Shown in pieces: positions 28,771-37,153 of a stretch of DNA of 64,000 nt. The notes beneath the pieces were generated by a model, which worked only from the letters and a program-made list of their open reading frames with translations, had not been told where the DNA came from and made no database searches. The stretch's first letter is position 1. The number at the start of each line of letters is the position of its first letter. Position numbers and translations under genes: made by a program. Location of the stretch: assembly GCF_003854935.1 (NCBI RefSeq), contig NZ_CP033969.1, forward strand, positions 1,426,001-1,490,000. The letters run 5' to 3'. Source of the stretch: Cupriavidus pauculus (lineage in GTDB: Bacteria; Pseudomonadota; Gammaproteobacteria; Burkholderiales; Burkholderiaceae).

Positions 28771-30033
28771 TCACCCCACCGCCACGCCGGCCATCATCCG
28801 GTCCACCAGTTCCACCCAGTGCATCACCGGCGTTTCCGTGCCGCTCTGCAGGTGCGTGATGCAGCCGATGTTGGCCGTGACGATGGAATCGGGCGACGTG
28901 GCCTGGAGCTTGTCGAGCTTGTCGTCGCGCAGCCGGTATGACAGCTCCGGCTGCAGCACGGAGTAGGTGCCCGCCGATCCGCAGCACAGGTGGCTGTCGG
29001 CGCAGAGCCGCACGTCCACGCCCAGGCGGGTCAGCAGCGCCTCCACGTTGCCGCGGATCTGCTGGCCGTGCTGGAGCGTGCAGGGCGGATGCCACGCCAC
29101 GCGGCGGCCGTCGCGCGGCACGGCGCCGGCCAGCCGGTGCAGGTCGTCGGCAAAGTCGGGCAGCAGTTCGGACAGGTCGCGCGTCAGTGCCGACACCCGG
29201 GCCGCCTTCTCCGCGTAGCGCGGGTCGTTGCGCAGCAGGTGGCCGTAATCCTTGACCATCGCGCCGCAGCCGGACGCGGTCATGACGATGGCCTCCGCGC
29301 CGGCCTCGATATGCGGCCACCATGCTTCGATGTTGGCGCGCATGTTGTCCAGCCCGCCGGCATGATCGCTCGTGTGGAAGCGGATGGCGCCACAGCAGCC
29401 GGCCTGGGGCGCCACCACCAGTTGCACGCCCAGCTTGTCGAGCACCCGGGCCGTGGCGGCATTGATGTTGGGCGACATGGCGGGCTGCACACAACCGTCG
29501 AGCAACAACATCTTGCGTGGATGCTCGGTGCGCGGCCACGTGCCGGGCGGGGTGGGATGGGCCGGCACCTTGTTGCGCAGCGCCTGCGGCAGCAGCGGGC
29601 GCACCACCTGGCCGAGCTTCAGCGCCGGGCCAAACAGCGCCGGCCGCGTCAGCCCCTCGCGCAGCAGCCAGCGGGCAATGCGCTGGCCCGCCGGGCGCTG
29701 CACGCCCTGTTCGGCCAGGCGGTCGTCAACGAGTTGCCGGCCGATGTCGACCAGCCGCCCGTACGTCACGCCAGACGGGCAGGTGGATTCGCAGTTGCGG
29801 CAGGTCAGGCAGCGGTCCAGGTGCACGCGCGTGCTTTCCGTCACCGGGTTGCCTTCCAGCACCTGTTTCATCAGGTAGATGCGCCCGCGCGGGCCGTCCA
29901 GCTCGTCGCCCAGCAACTGGTACGTGGGGCAGGTGGCCGTGCAGAAGCCGCAATGCACGCATTTGCCGACGATGGACTTCGCCTCTTCGCCCTCGGGGGT
30001 GTTGCGCAGGAATTCGGCCAGGGTGGTTTGCAT
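28771..30033 (-). CDS. glcF: Glycolate oxidase iron-sulfur subunit GlcF
   Basis: A 420-residue subunit of the membrane-associated glycolate dehydrogenase, which oxidises glycolate to glyoxylate. Two 4Fe-4S ferredoxin motifs are near the N-terminus (CVHCGFCTATCPTYQLLGDE and CLTCRNCESTCPSGVTYGRL). Two CCG domains follow, with LDGCVQPAMSPNINAATARVLDKLG, QAGCCGAIRFHT, and LCCGSAGTYSVLQPELS. It lies 33 bp after glcE. Electrons pass from GlcD flavin through these clusters to the quinone pool. Confidence 0.96.
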   Translation of the reverse strand: MQTTLAEFLRNTPEGEEAKSIVGKCVHCGFCTATCPTYQLLGDELDGPRGRIYLMKQVLEGNPVTESTRVHLDRCLTCRNCESTCPSGVTYGRLVDIGRQLVDDRLAEQGVQRPAGQRIARWLLREGLTRPALFGPALKLGQVVRPLLPQALRNKVPAHPTPPGTWPRTEHPRKMLLLDGCVQPAMSPNINAATARVLDKLGVQLVVAPQAGCCGAIRFHTSDHAGGLDNMRANIEAWWPHIEAGAEAIVMTASGCGAMVKDYGHLLRNDPRYAEKAARVSALTRDLSELLPDFADDLHRLAGAVPRDGRRVAWHPPCTLQHGQQIRGNVEALLTRLGVDVRLCADSHLCCGSAGTYSVLQPELSYRLRDDKLDKLQATSPDSIVTANIGCITHLQSGTETPVMHWVELVDRMMAGVAVG

Positions 30034-30066
30034 GGTGGGGGATCGTGATGTTGGCGCGGGGCGCGA

Positions 30067-31170
30067 TCAGAGGCCGGGGTAGAGGCGCTGCGGGTTGAAG
30101 ATGCCCGCCGGGTCGAAGCTGGCCTTGAGCCGCTTGTGGATGGCGGCCAGCGGCGCGGCCAGCGGCGTGAAGACGCCCACGGCCTTGTCGCCATTGCGGA
30201 ACAGCGTGGCGTGGCCGCCGGCGGCCTGGGCGATGGCGCGCACGTGGTCGGCCGATGCCGCGCTGGCATCCGGCGCCAGCCACCAGCGCTGGCCGCCGCC
30301 CCATTCCACCAGCGTGCTGCCGGGCAGGTCCAGCGGCGGCGTCACCGTCGGCACGGCAATGCGCCACAGCGCGTGGCCGGCCTCGCGCGCCGGCGTGAAG
30401 AACGGGTGGGTCTGCTCGCGCAGCGCCGCCCAGAGCTGGGCGCCGTGGCTGGCATCCACCGTCTCGCCGCCCAGGCTCTCGCGCGCGGCGCGCACGGCCG
30501 CCGTGGCGCCGGACAGCCGCACGTGCAGCACCCCGTCATGCCACGCCGACGCCGCGATCGGCAGCGGCTTGCCGCCCCACTTGTTGAGCTGGTCGATGGC
30601 TTCCGCCTGCGCCATGCCAAAGCGCAGCGTGGCGTCGTCGAACGGCACCGGCAGCACCTTCAGCGACACCTCGGTGATCAGCCCCAGCGTGCCCAGCGAC
30701 CCGGCCAGCAGCCGCGACACGTCGTAGCCGGCCACGTTCTTCATCACCTGCCCGCCGAAGTTCAGGATCTCGCCCTGGCCGTCCATCAACTGGGCGCCGA
30801 GCACGAAATCGCGCAGCGCGCCCACCGCCTGGCGGCGCGGCCCGGACAGCCCCGCCGCCACCGCGCCGCCCAGCGTGGCGCTGCTGCCCTGGCCCGGCGC
30901 GGCAAAGTGCGGCGGCTCGAAGGCCAGCATCTGCCGATGACCGGCCAGCGTGTCCTCGATCTCGGCCAGCGGCGTGCCGCAGCGCGCCGTGATTACCAGT
31001 TCGGCCGGATCGTAGTCGACGATGCCGCGGTAGGCACGCGTGTCCAGCACCGTGCCGGACAGGGCCTGGCCGTAGAAATCCTTGCTGCCGCCGCCGCGCA
31101 GGCGCAGCGGCGTGTGGCTGTCGCGGGCCTGGCGGATCGCATCGCGGAAGGCGTCGAGAGTGGCTTGCAT
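30067..31170 (-). CDS. glcE: Glycolate oxidase FAD-binding subunit GlcE
   Basis: A 367-residue FAD-binding protein of the VAO/PCMH family, the shorter flavoprotein subunit of glycolate dehydrogenase. The N-terminal FAD fold is RLRGGGSKDFYGQALSGTVLDTRAYRGIVDYDPAELVITARCGTPLAEIEDTLA. PHFAAPGQGSSATLGGAVAAGLSGPRR and MKNVAGYDVSRLLAGSLGTLGLITEVSLKVLP follow, both classic for GlcE. The C-terminal SFDPAGIFNPQRLYPGL is the family ending. It lies 39 bp after the ion channel gene and before glcF. Confidence 0.95.
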   Translation of the reverse strand: MQATLDAFRDAIRQARDSHTPLRLRGGGSKDFYGQALSGTVLDTRAYRGIVDYDPAELVITARCGTPLAEIEDTLAGHRQMLAFEPPHFAAPGQGSSATLGGAVAAGLSGPRRQAVGALRDFVLGAQLMDGQGEILNFGGQVMKNVAGYDVSRLLAGSLGTLGLITEVSLKVLPVPFDDATLRFGMAQAEAIDQLNKWGGKPLPIAASAWHDGVLHVRLSGATAAVRAARESLGGETVDASHGAQLWAALREQTHPFFTPAREAGHALWRIAVPTVTPPLDLPGSTLVEWGGGQRWWLAPDASAASADHVRAIAQAAGGHATLFRNGDKAVGVFTPLAAPLAAIHKRLKASFDPAGIFNPQRLYPGL

Positions 31171-31209
31171 GGGGACGTGGTTATCGTTGTCGGAATGGGG
31201 GGCGGGGCG

Positions 31210-32136
31210 TCACTGGTCGGGCGGCCGGGCGCCCGGTGCGTTGTCGATCGCGCCTTCAAGCTTCGAGTCGGACTGGTACTCGGGCAGCTCGGTGCCGCAG
31301 TGCTTGCAGAAGCGGGCGCCGGGCTCGTGTCCCTCGGTCAGGCAGTGCTCGCAGCTGCGCGTGGTCAGCGGCCGCTTGATGATGCTGGCGGCCAGCTCGG
31401 CGCCGACGATGCCGGTCGGGAAGGCGATGATCCCGTAGCCCAGCAGGATAGTCAGCGACGTGATGAACTGGCCCACGGGCGTGCGCGGCACGATGTCGCC
31501 AAAGCCCGTGGTGGTCAGCGTCACGATGGCCCAGTACATGCTGAGCGGAATGCTCGTGAAGCCGTTCTCGGGACCTTCCACCACGTACATCACGGTGCCC
31601 AGGATCACGGTGATGATGAACACGGTGCCCAGGAACACGAAGATCTTGCGGCGGCTGTTGGACAGCGCCCGGGCCAGGATCTCGGCTTCCTCGAAGTAGA
31701 CGGTCAGCTTCAGGATCCGGAACACGCGCAGCAGCCGCAGCAGCCGCACGTCGATCAGGAACGCCAGCTCCGGCACGAAGAACGACGCCCAGGTGGGCAT
31801 GATCGAGATGAAGTCGATGATGCCGTAGAAGCTCAGCGCGTAGCGGAGCGGGCGCCGTACCACGGCCAGCCGCATGCAGTACTCGGCCGTGAACAGCAGC
31901 GTGAACATCCATTCCAGCACCGTGAACAGCGTGCCGAAGCGCGCGTGGATGGACGGCGTGCTGTCCAGCATCACCACCAGCACGCTGGCGACGATGGCCA
32001 CCAGCAGCACTTCGTCGAACAGGCGCCCCTGGCGCGTGTCGGCTTCGAAGATGATCGTGTACCAGCGCTGGCGCCAGCCGGATTCGGGCTGGCCCAGGCG
32101 TTGGCGGTTCAGGGCGTTGAGGTTGCGGTTCGGCAT
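31210..32136 (-). CDS. Voltage-gated-type ion channel with C-terminal zinc ribbon
   Basis: A 308-residue six-helix channel of the voltage-gated superfamily, probably potassium-selective. Helix S4 has regularly spaced arginines (DVRLLRLLRVFRILKL). The pore loop is TLTTTGFGDIVPRTPVG, a variant of TVGYGD. The C-terminus carries two Cys pairs (CEHC and CKHC, about 16 residues apart) that look like a cytoplasmic zinc ribbon. The ATG at 32136 gives MPNRNLNALNRQRLGQPESGWR; a longer frame adds 78 atypical residues. It lies between glcD and glcE, 56 and 39 bp away, so it should be co-transcribed with glycolate oxidase. What the ribbon senses is unknown. Confidence 0.9.
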   Translation of the reverse strand: MPNRNLNALNRQRLGQPESGWRQRWYTIIFEADTRQGRLFDEVLLVAIVASVLVVMLDSTPSIHARFGTLFTVLEWMFTLLFTAEYCMRLAVVRRPLRYALSFYGIIDFISIMPTWASFFVPELAFLIDVRLLRLLRVFRILKLTVYFEEAEILARALSNSRRKIFVFLGTVFIITVILGTVMYVVEGPENGFTSIPLSMYWAIVTLTTTGFGDIVPRTPVGQFITSLTILLGYGIIAFPTGIVGAELAASIIKRPLTTRSCEHCLTEGHEPGARFCKHCGTELPEYQSDSKLEGAIDNAPGARPPDQ

Positions 32137-32192
32137 ATCGGACGGTCGGATTTCGGAAAAGGCGGCGCGCCGATCCCGTTGCCACGCGCCGG

Positions 32193-33695
32193 TCAGAAGC
32201 GCGGCAGGTCCGGGTGCGGCAGCAGGCCGCGCCTGACGTGCATCTTGCCGTATTCGGCGCAGCGCGCGAGCGTGGGGATGGCCTTGTCCGGGTTGAGCAG
32301 CCGCGCGGGGTCGAAGGCCGCCTTCACGCCGAAGAACGCCTCGCATTCCTCGCGCGAGAACTGCACGCACATCGAGTTCAGCTTTTCCACCCCCACGCCG
32401 TGCTCGCCGGTCACGGTACCGCCCAGCTCCACGCAGGTCTCAAGGATGTCGGAGCCGAACAGCTCGGCGCGGTGCCACTCGTCCACGTCGCCGCCATCGA
32501 ACAGGATCAGGGGATGCATGTTGCCATCGCCGGCGTGGAACACGTTGATGCATCGCAAGCCGTACTTGTGCTCCATCTGCTCGATGCGCTTGAGCAGCGT
32601 GCCGATGTGCTTGCGCGGGATCGTGCCGTCCATGCAGTAGTAGTCGGGCGAGATCCGGCCCGCCGCCGGGAACGCGTTCTTGCGGCCGCTCCAGAAGCGC
32701 AGCCGCTCGGCCTCGTTCTGCGACACGGTGATCCGCGTGGCGCCCGACGCGCGCAGCACCTCGCTCATCCGGCCGATTTCCTCGGCCACTTCCTCGGGCG
32801 TGCCGTCGGACTCGCAGAGCAGGATGGCGGCCGCGTCCAGGTCGTAGCCGGCCTTGACGAATTCCTCCACGGCGGCCGTGGCGGGGCGGTCCATCATCTC
32901 CAGGCCGGCCGGGATGATGCCGGCCGCGATCACGTCGGCCACGGCGTTGCCGCCTTTTTCCACGTCGTCGAAGCTGGCCATGATGACCTGCGCAAGCTGG
33001 GGCTTGGGCACCAGCCGCACGGTGACCTCGGTGACCAGGGCCAGCATGCCCTCGGAGCCGATCACGGTGGCCAGCAGGTCCAGCCCGGGCGAATCCGGCG
33101 CCTCCGAGCCGAACACCACGACGTCACCCTCCATCGTCACGGCGCGCACGCGCAGCACGTTGTGGACGGTCAGGCCGTACTTCAGGCAGTGGACGCCGCC
33201 CGAGTTCTCGGCCACGTTGCCGCCGATGGAGCAGGCGATCTGCGACGACGGATCGGGCGCGTAATAGAGATTGTGCGGCGCGGCGGCCTCGGAGATTGCC
33301 AGGTTGCGCACGCCGGGCTGGACCACGGCCGTGCGCGCGTACGGATCGACCGACACGATGCGCTTGAACTTGGCCAGCGACAGCACCAGCCCGCCGGCAA
33401 TCGGCATGGCGCCGCCAGACAGGCTCGTGCCCGACCCGCGCGGCACCACGGGCACGCCCAGTTCGTGGCACAGCCGCAGCACGGCGCAGACCTGGTCCTC
33501 GGTGTCGGGCAGCACCACGGCGTCGGGCACCTGGCGGTAGGCGGCCAGGCCATCGCACTCGTAGGGAATGGTGTCCTCGGCCTTCCACAGCACGGCGGAC
33601 GCGGGCAGGATGGCCGCAAGCCGGGCCAGCAGCGTGGCGCGGCGCGACTCGGCGGATACTTCCGCGACGGGGTGGGCGTCTTGCGGGGCGTTCAT
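32193..33695 (-). CDS. glcD: Glycolate oxidase FAD-linked subunit GlcD
   Basis: A 500-residue FAD-linked oxidase, the catalytic flavoprotein of glycolate dehydrogenase. The FAD-binding PCMH domain includes VVPRGSGTSLSGGAMPIAGGLVLSLAKFKRI, IGGNVAENSGGVHCLKYGLTVHNVL and GLDLLATVIGSEGMLALVTEVTVRLVP. The C-terminal domain has the FHAGDGNMHPLILFD metal/substrate motif and GTVTGEHGVGVEKLN. It ends KAAFDPARLLNPDKAIPTL. The ATG at 33695 follows CAGGAGTTGCTGCC. It leads the glcD-channel-glcE-glcF operon. Confidence 0.95.
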   Translation of the reverse strand: MNAPQDAHPVAEVSAESRRATLLARLAAILPASAVLWKAEDTIPYECDGLAAYRQVPDAVVLPDTEDQVCAVLRLCHELGVPVVPRGSGTSLSGGAMPIAGGLVLSLAKFKRIVSVDPYARTAVVQPGVRNLAISEAAAPHNLYYAPDPSSQIACSIGGNVAENSGGVHCLKYGLTVHNVLRVRAVTMEGDVVVFGSEAPDSPGLDLLATVIGSEGMLALVTEVTVRLVPKPQLAQVIMASFDDVEKGGNAVADVIAAGIIPAGLEMMDRPATAAVEEFVKAGYDLDAAAILLCESDGTPEEVAEEIGRMSEVLRASGATRITVSQNEAERLRFWSGRKNAFPAAGRISPDYYCMDGTIPRKHIGTLLKRIEQMEHKYGLRCINVFHAGDGNMHPLILFDGGDVDEWHRAELFGSDILETCVELGGTVTGEHGVGVEKLNSMCVQFSREECEAFFGVKAAFDPARLLNPDKAIPTLARCAEYGKMHVRRGLLPHPDLPRF

Positions 33696-33898
33696 GGCAG
33701 CAACTCCTGTGACGGACCGGGCGCCGCGCACGGGATTGACACGCGAAGCGCCAGTGCACGGCCGGGACGGCAGACTATAGCGCAGGCCCCTCGCCAGGCG
33801 GGCCCCGGCGCACGTGAATTCGGCATGGCAACCCGATCAAAATGGTTCATGCCGGCCGCCGCGGGCCGGGGGACGATTCCAGCGTAGTGGCTCGGACG

Positions 33899-34789
33899 CT
33901 ACCAGTCCAGCCCGAGCAGCCAGTCGATGAAGTAGCGCGCCTCGGGCATCAGCGGCGCCTGTTCGCGCTCCACGATGTAGTAGCCGTGCGGCGACACCGA
34001 CTCGATATCCAGCAGCTTGACCATCTGGCCCGCCGCCAGCCACTGCCGCGCCATGCGCTGCCGCACCAGCCCCACGCCCTGGTTCGAGACGATGGCTTCC
34101 AGCATCAGCCCGATGTCGTTGAACTGGGCGCCGGTCTGCGGCTCGGGCCAGTCCAGGCCGGCGGTCTCGAACCACGGCCGCCATGGCTCCAGCGGGCTGC
34201 GCAGCAGCGTCAGGTTGTGCAGGTCCTCGGGCTTGGTCACCGCGAAGCCGTTCACCCGTTCGTAGTATTCCCGCCCGCAGGCCGGAAACACCTGCTCCAC
34301 CAGCAGCCGCGTGGTCTTCAGGTCCGGATAGCGGCCCGTGCCGTAGCGGATCTCGATGTCGGTGTCCTCGGCCTTGACGTCCAGGAACGGCACCGCCAGG
34401 TGCAGCTCCAGGTCGATATGCGGGTACAGCGCGCTGAACTCGGGCAGGCGCGGCACCAGGTGCTGGCGGCCGAACGTGGGCGGGATGGCCACCCGCAGCC
34501 GCGTGCGCAGCTTGTTGTACTCGGGCCGGGCCAGTTCGTTGAGCGACTTCAGCGCGTCCTGCACGTTGCGCTGGTAGCGCGTGCCGGCGGCGGTCAGCCG
34601 CAGCGCGGCGTTGGAACGCACGAACAGGTCCTCGCCCCACAGCTCCTCAAGGTTCTTGATCCGGTGCGACACCGCGCTGGGCGTGACCGACAGCTCCTCG
34701 GCCGCGCGGGCAAAGCTGCCCAGCCGCGCCGCCGATTCGAACGCGATCAGCAGGTGCAGCGGCGGCACACGTTGGAAAACCGATGCCAT
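33899..34789 (-). CDS. LysR-type transcriptional regulator
   Basis: A 296-residue LysR regulator. The HTH reads PPLHLLIAFESAARLGSFARAAEELSVTPSAVSHRIKNLEELWGEDLFVRSNAALRLT, of the GcvA-like subgroup. The effector domain follows, with TLLRSPLEPWRPWFETAGLDWPEPQTGAQFNDIGLMLEAIVSNQGVGLVRQ. It sits between the FAD-linked dehydrogenase at 34799 (9 bp away, same strand) and glcD, so it probably regulates one or both in response to a hydroxyacid. The effector is unknown. Confidence 0.92.
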   Translation of the reverse strand: MASVFQRVPPLHLLIAFESAARLGSFARAAEELSVTPSAVSHRIKNLEELWGEDLFVRSNAALRLTAAGTRYQRNVQDALKSLNELARPEYNKLRTRLRVAIPPTFGRQHLVPRLPEFSALYPHIDLELHLAVPFLDVKAEDTDIEIRYGTGRYPDLKTTRLLVEQVFPACGREYYERVNGFAVTKPEDLHNLTLLRSPLEPWRPWFETAGLDWPEPQTGAQFNDIGLMLEAIVSNQGVGLVRQRMARQWLAAGQMVKLLDIESVSPHGYYIVEREQAPLMPEARYFIDWLLGLDW

Positions 34790-34798
34790 GGCCGTGGC

Positions 34799-36217
34799 TC
34801 AGCGCGTGGCGCTGAAGATCTTGCCCGGGTTCAGGATGTGGTTCGGATCGAGCGCGTCCTTGATCGCCCGCATCAGGTCCAGCGCGTCCTCGCCATGCTC
34901 CTGCACGAGGAAGCCCATCTTGTGCAGCCCCACGCCGTGCTCGCCGGTGCAGGTGCCGCCCATCGACAGCGCCCGTTCGACGATGCGGCGGTTGATCGCC
35001 TCGGCCTCGGCCATTTCCTCGGGCCGGGCCGTGTCCACCAGGATCGCCACGTGGAAATTGCCGTCGCCGACGTGGCCGACGATGGGGCAGGGCAGCGACG
35101 ACGCGTTCAGGTCGCGCTCGGTCTCGGTCACGCAGTCGGCCAGGCGCGAGATCGGCACGCAGACGTCGGTGGTTACCGCGCGGCAGCCCGGCTTGAGCTG
35201 CAGCATGGCGAAGTAGGCCGTGTGGCGCGCGTTCCAGAGCCGCGAGCGGTCTTCGGGGCGGGTGGCCCATTCGAAGCCCTGGCCGCCGTGCTCGGCGACG
35301 ATTTCCTGCACGGTCTCGGCCTGCTCGCGCACGCCTGCCTCGGTGCCGTGGAATTCGAAGAACAGGTGCGGGGTTTCGGGCAGCGTCAGGTTGTCGTGCC
35401 GGTTGATCGCGCGGATGGCCAGCGCATCGACAAACTCCACGCGGGCCACCGGCACGCCAAGCTGGATGGTCTGGATGGTCGCGCGCACGGCGTCGCCCAT
35501 GCTCGGGAACGCGCAGACGGCCGCCGAGATGGCCTCCGGCTGCGGGTACAGGCGCACGGTGACCTCGGTGATGATGCCCAGCGTGCCCTCGCTGCCGATG
35601 AACAGGCGCGTCAGGTCGTAGCCGGCCGACGACTTGCGCGCCTGGGTGCCGGTGCGGATCACGCGGCCGTCGGCCGTCACCACGGTCAGCGCCAGCACGT
35701 TCTCGCGCATGGTGCCGTAGCGCACGGCGTTGGTGCCCGATGCCCGGGTGGCGCACATGCCGCCCAGCGACGCATCGGCGCCCGGATCGATCGGGAAGAA
35801 CAGCCCGGTGTCCTTGATCTCCTGGTTGAGCTGCTTGCGCGTCACGCCGGGCTGGACCGTGACGGTCAGGTCCTCGGGGTGCACGGCCAGCACGCGGTTC
35901 ATCTGGGACAAGTCCAGGCTGACGCCGCCGGCCACAGCCAGCAGGTGGCCTTCCAGCGACGACCCGGCGCCGTAGGGAATCAGCGGCACGCCGTGGGCGT
36001 TGCACAGCCGCGCCACGTCGGCCACTTCCTCGGTGGTGTGGGCAAAGACCACGGCGTCAGGCAGCGCGGGCGGAAACGGCGACTCGTCGCGGCCGTGATG
36101 GTCGCGCACGCCGGCCGAGGTGGAGAACCGCTCGGCAAAGCGGGCCGACAGGGCGTCGGCCAGCGCGGACGGGAACAGACGGCGCGCCAGGGCGGCGGCA
36201 GGGGTGGGGTGGTTCAT
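34799..36217 (-). CDS. FAD-linked 2-hydroxyacid dehydrogenase (D-lactate dehydrogenase type)
   Basis: A 472-residue FAD-binding oxidase of the GlcD/DLD family. Motifs are PLIPYGAGSSLEGHLLAVAGGVSLDLSQMNRVLAV, LGGMCATRASGTNAVRYGTMRENVLALTVV, GYDLTRLFIGSEGTLGIITEVTVRLYP, GHVGDGNFHVAILVD and GGTCTGEHGVGLHKMGFLVQEHG. DPNHILNPGKIF ends it. It resembles cytochrome-linked D-lactate dehydrogenases more than GlcD, so D-lactate or a related D-2-hydroxyacid is the likely substrate. It is a paralogue of glcD 1.1 kb downstream, with the LysR gene between, on the same strand. Confidence 0.92.
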   Translation of the reverse strand: MNHPTPAAALARRLFPSALADALSARFAERFSTSAGVRDHHGRDESPFPPALPDAVVFAHTTEEVADVARLCNAHGVPLIPYGAGSSLEGHLLAVAGGVSLDLSQMNRVLAVHPEDLTVTVQPGVTRKQLNQEIKDTGLFFPIDPGADASLGGMCATRASGTNAVRYGTMRENVLALTVVTADGRVIRTGTQARKSSAGYDLTRLFIGSEGTLGIITEVTVRLYPQPEAISAAVCAFPSMGDAVRATIQTIQLGVPVARVEFVDALAIRAINRHDNLTLPETPHLFFEFHGTEAGVREQAETVQEIVAEHGGQGFEWATRPEDRSRLWNARHTAYFAMLQLKPGCRAVTTDVCVPISRLADCVTETERDLNASSLPCPIVGHVGDGNFHVAILVDTARPEEMAEAEAINRRIVERALSMGGTCTGEHGVGLHKMGFLVQEHGEDALDLMRAIKDALDPNHILNPGKIFSATR

Positions 36218-36426
36218 GCGGGTCTCCGGGCGGGCCGTATGGCGCTGTATGCAGTCGAATGCCGCTATTCTACGACCGGCCTACGCCGCGCGCGCCCCCG
36301 GATCGGTGGGCTTTTGCCGTCACCGGGCCGATAAACGGCCAGCCCGAGCCGGAAGCAGGCCATAATTGCGCCGCTTGACCGGGCCGATCGGCCCCGGACA
36401 CACCCTCATTGACCAAGGAGACCGGC

Positions 36427-36987
36427 ATGGGCAACCGCCTGTCCAAGATTGCCACGCGCACCGGCGACGCCGGCACCACCGGCCTGGGCGACGGCAGCCG
36501 CGTGGGCAAGAACAGCCTGCGCATCGCCGCCATCGGCGACGTCGACGAGCTGAATTCCCATCTCGGCCTGCTGCTGACCGAGCCGGGCCTGCCCGACGAC
36601 GTGCGCGACGCGCTGCTCCATATCCAGCACGACCTGTTCGACCTGGGCGGCGAGCTGTCGATCCCCGGCTACACGCTGCTCCAGCCGCCCCAGGTGGCCC
36701 AGCTCGACGCCTGGCTGGACCACTACAACGCCAGCCTGCCGCGGCTGGCCGAGTTCATTCTGCCCGGCGGCAGCCGTGCCGCCGCCCAGGCCCACGTCTG
36801 CCGCACCGTGGCGCGCCGCGCCGAGCGGTCGCTGGTGGAGCTGGGCGCCGCCGAAGCGCTCAACGAGGCGCCGCGTCAGTACCTGAACCGGCTCTCGGAC
36901 CTGCTGTTCGTGCTGGCCCGCGTGCTGAACCGCGCGGGCGGCGGCAGCGACGTGCTCTGGCAGCGCACCCGGCACCCCGAAAAGTAA
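36427..36987 (+). CDS. Cob(I)yrinic acid a,c-diamide (ATP:cob(I)alamin) adenosyltransferase, PduO type
   Basis: A 186-residue trimeric enzyme that transfers the adenosyl group of ATP to cobalt, giving adenosylcobalamin. The N-terminal ATP-binding motif is MGNRLSKIATRTGDAGTTGLGDGSRVGKNSLRI, followed by GDVDELNSHLGLLLTE. The second signature is CRTVARRAERSLVELG, and QYLNRLSDLLFVLARVLNR closes the helical bundle. AAGGAG lies 7 bp before the ATG, which fixes the start. The gene is alone, between the divergent dehydrogenase and dnaK. Confidence 0.95.
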   Translation: MGNRLSKIATRTGDAGTTGLGDGSRVGKNSLRIAAIGDVDELNSHLGLLLTEPGLPDDVRDALLHIQHDLFDLGGELSIPGYTLLQPPQVAQLDAWLDHYNASLPRLAEFILPGGSRAAAQAHVCRTVARRAERSLVELGAAEALNEAPRQYLNRLSDLLFVLARVLNRAGGGSDVLWQRTRHPEK

Positions 36988-37059
36988 TTTATACGTAACA
37001 TTCGTCCGAAGGCGGGCGCAGACGGCCAAAAACCGAGAAATTTACTCGGCATTGCCGAT

Positions 37060-37093
37060 TTCGCCCTTGAAATGGCCCGGGACGGCCACATTT
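37060..37093 (+). promoter_or_regulatory. Sigma-32-type heat-shock promoter of dnaK
   Basis: The -35 region TTCGCCCTTGAAA (37061-37072 at its core) matches the E. coli sigma-32 consensus in full. A 13-bp spacer and the -10 element CCACATTT (37086-37093, consensus CCCCATNT) follow. It lies about 60 bp before the dnaK start and indicates positive heat-shock control by RpoH. Confidence 0.75.
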
Positions 37094-37153
37094 CGCCCTC
37101 AGTCGAGTATGCAAGCCCCTGATGAGAGACAGGGCGAATAAGGAGAGAACACT

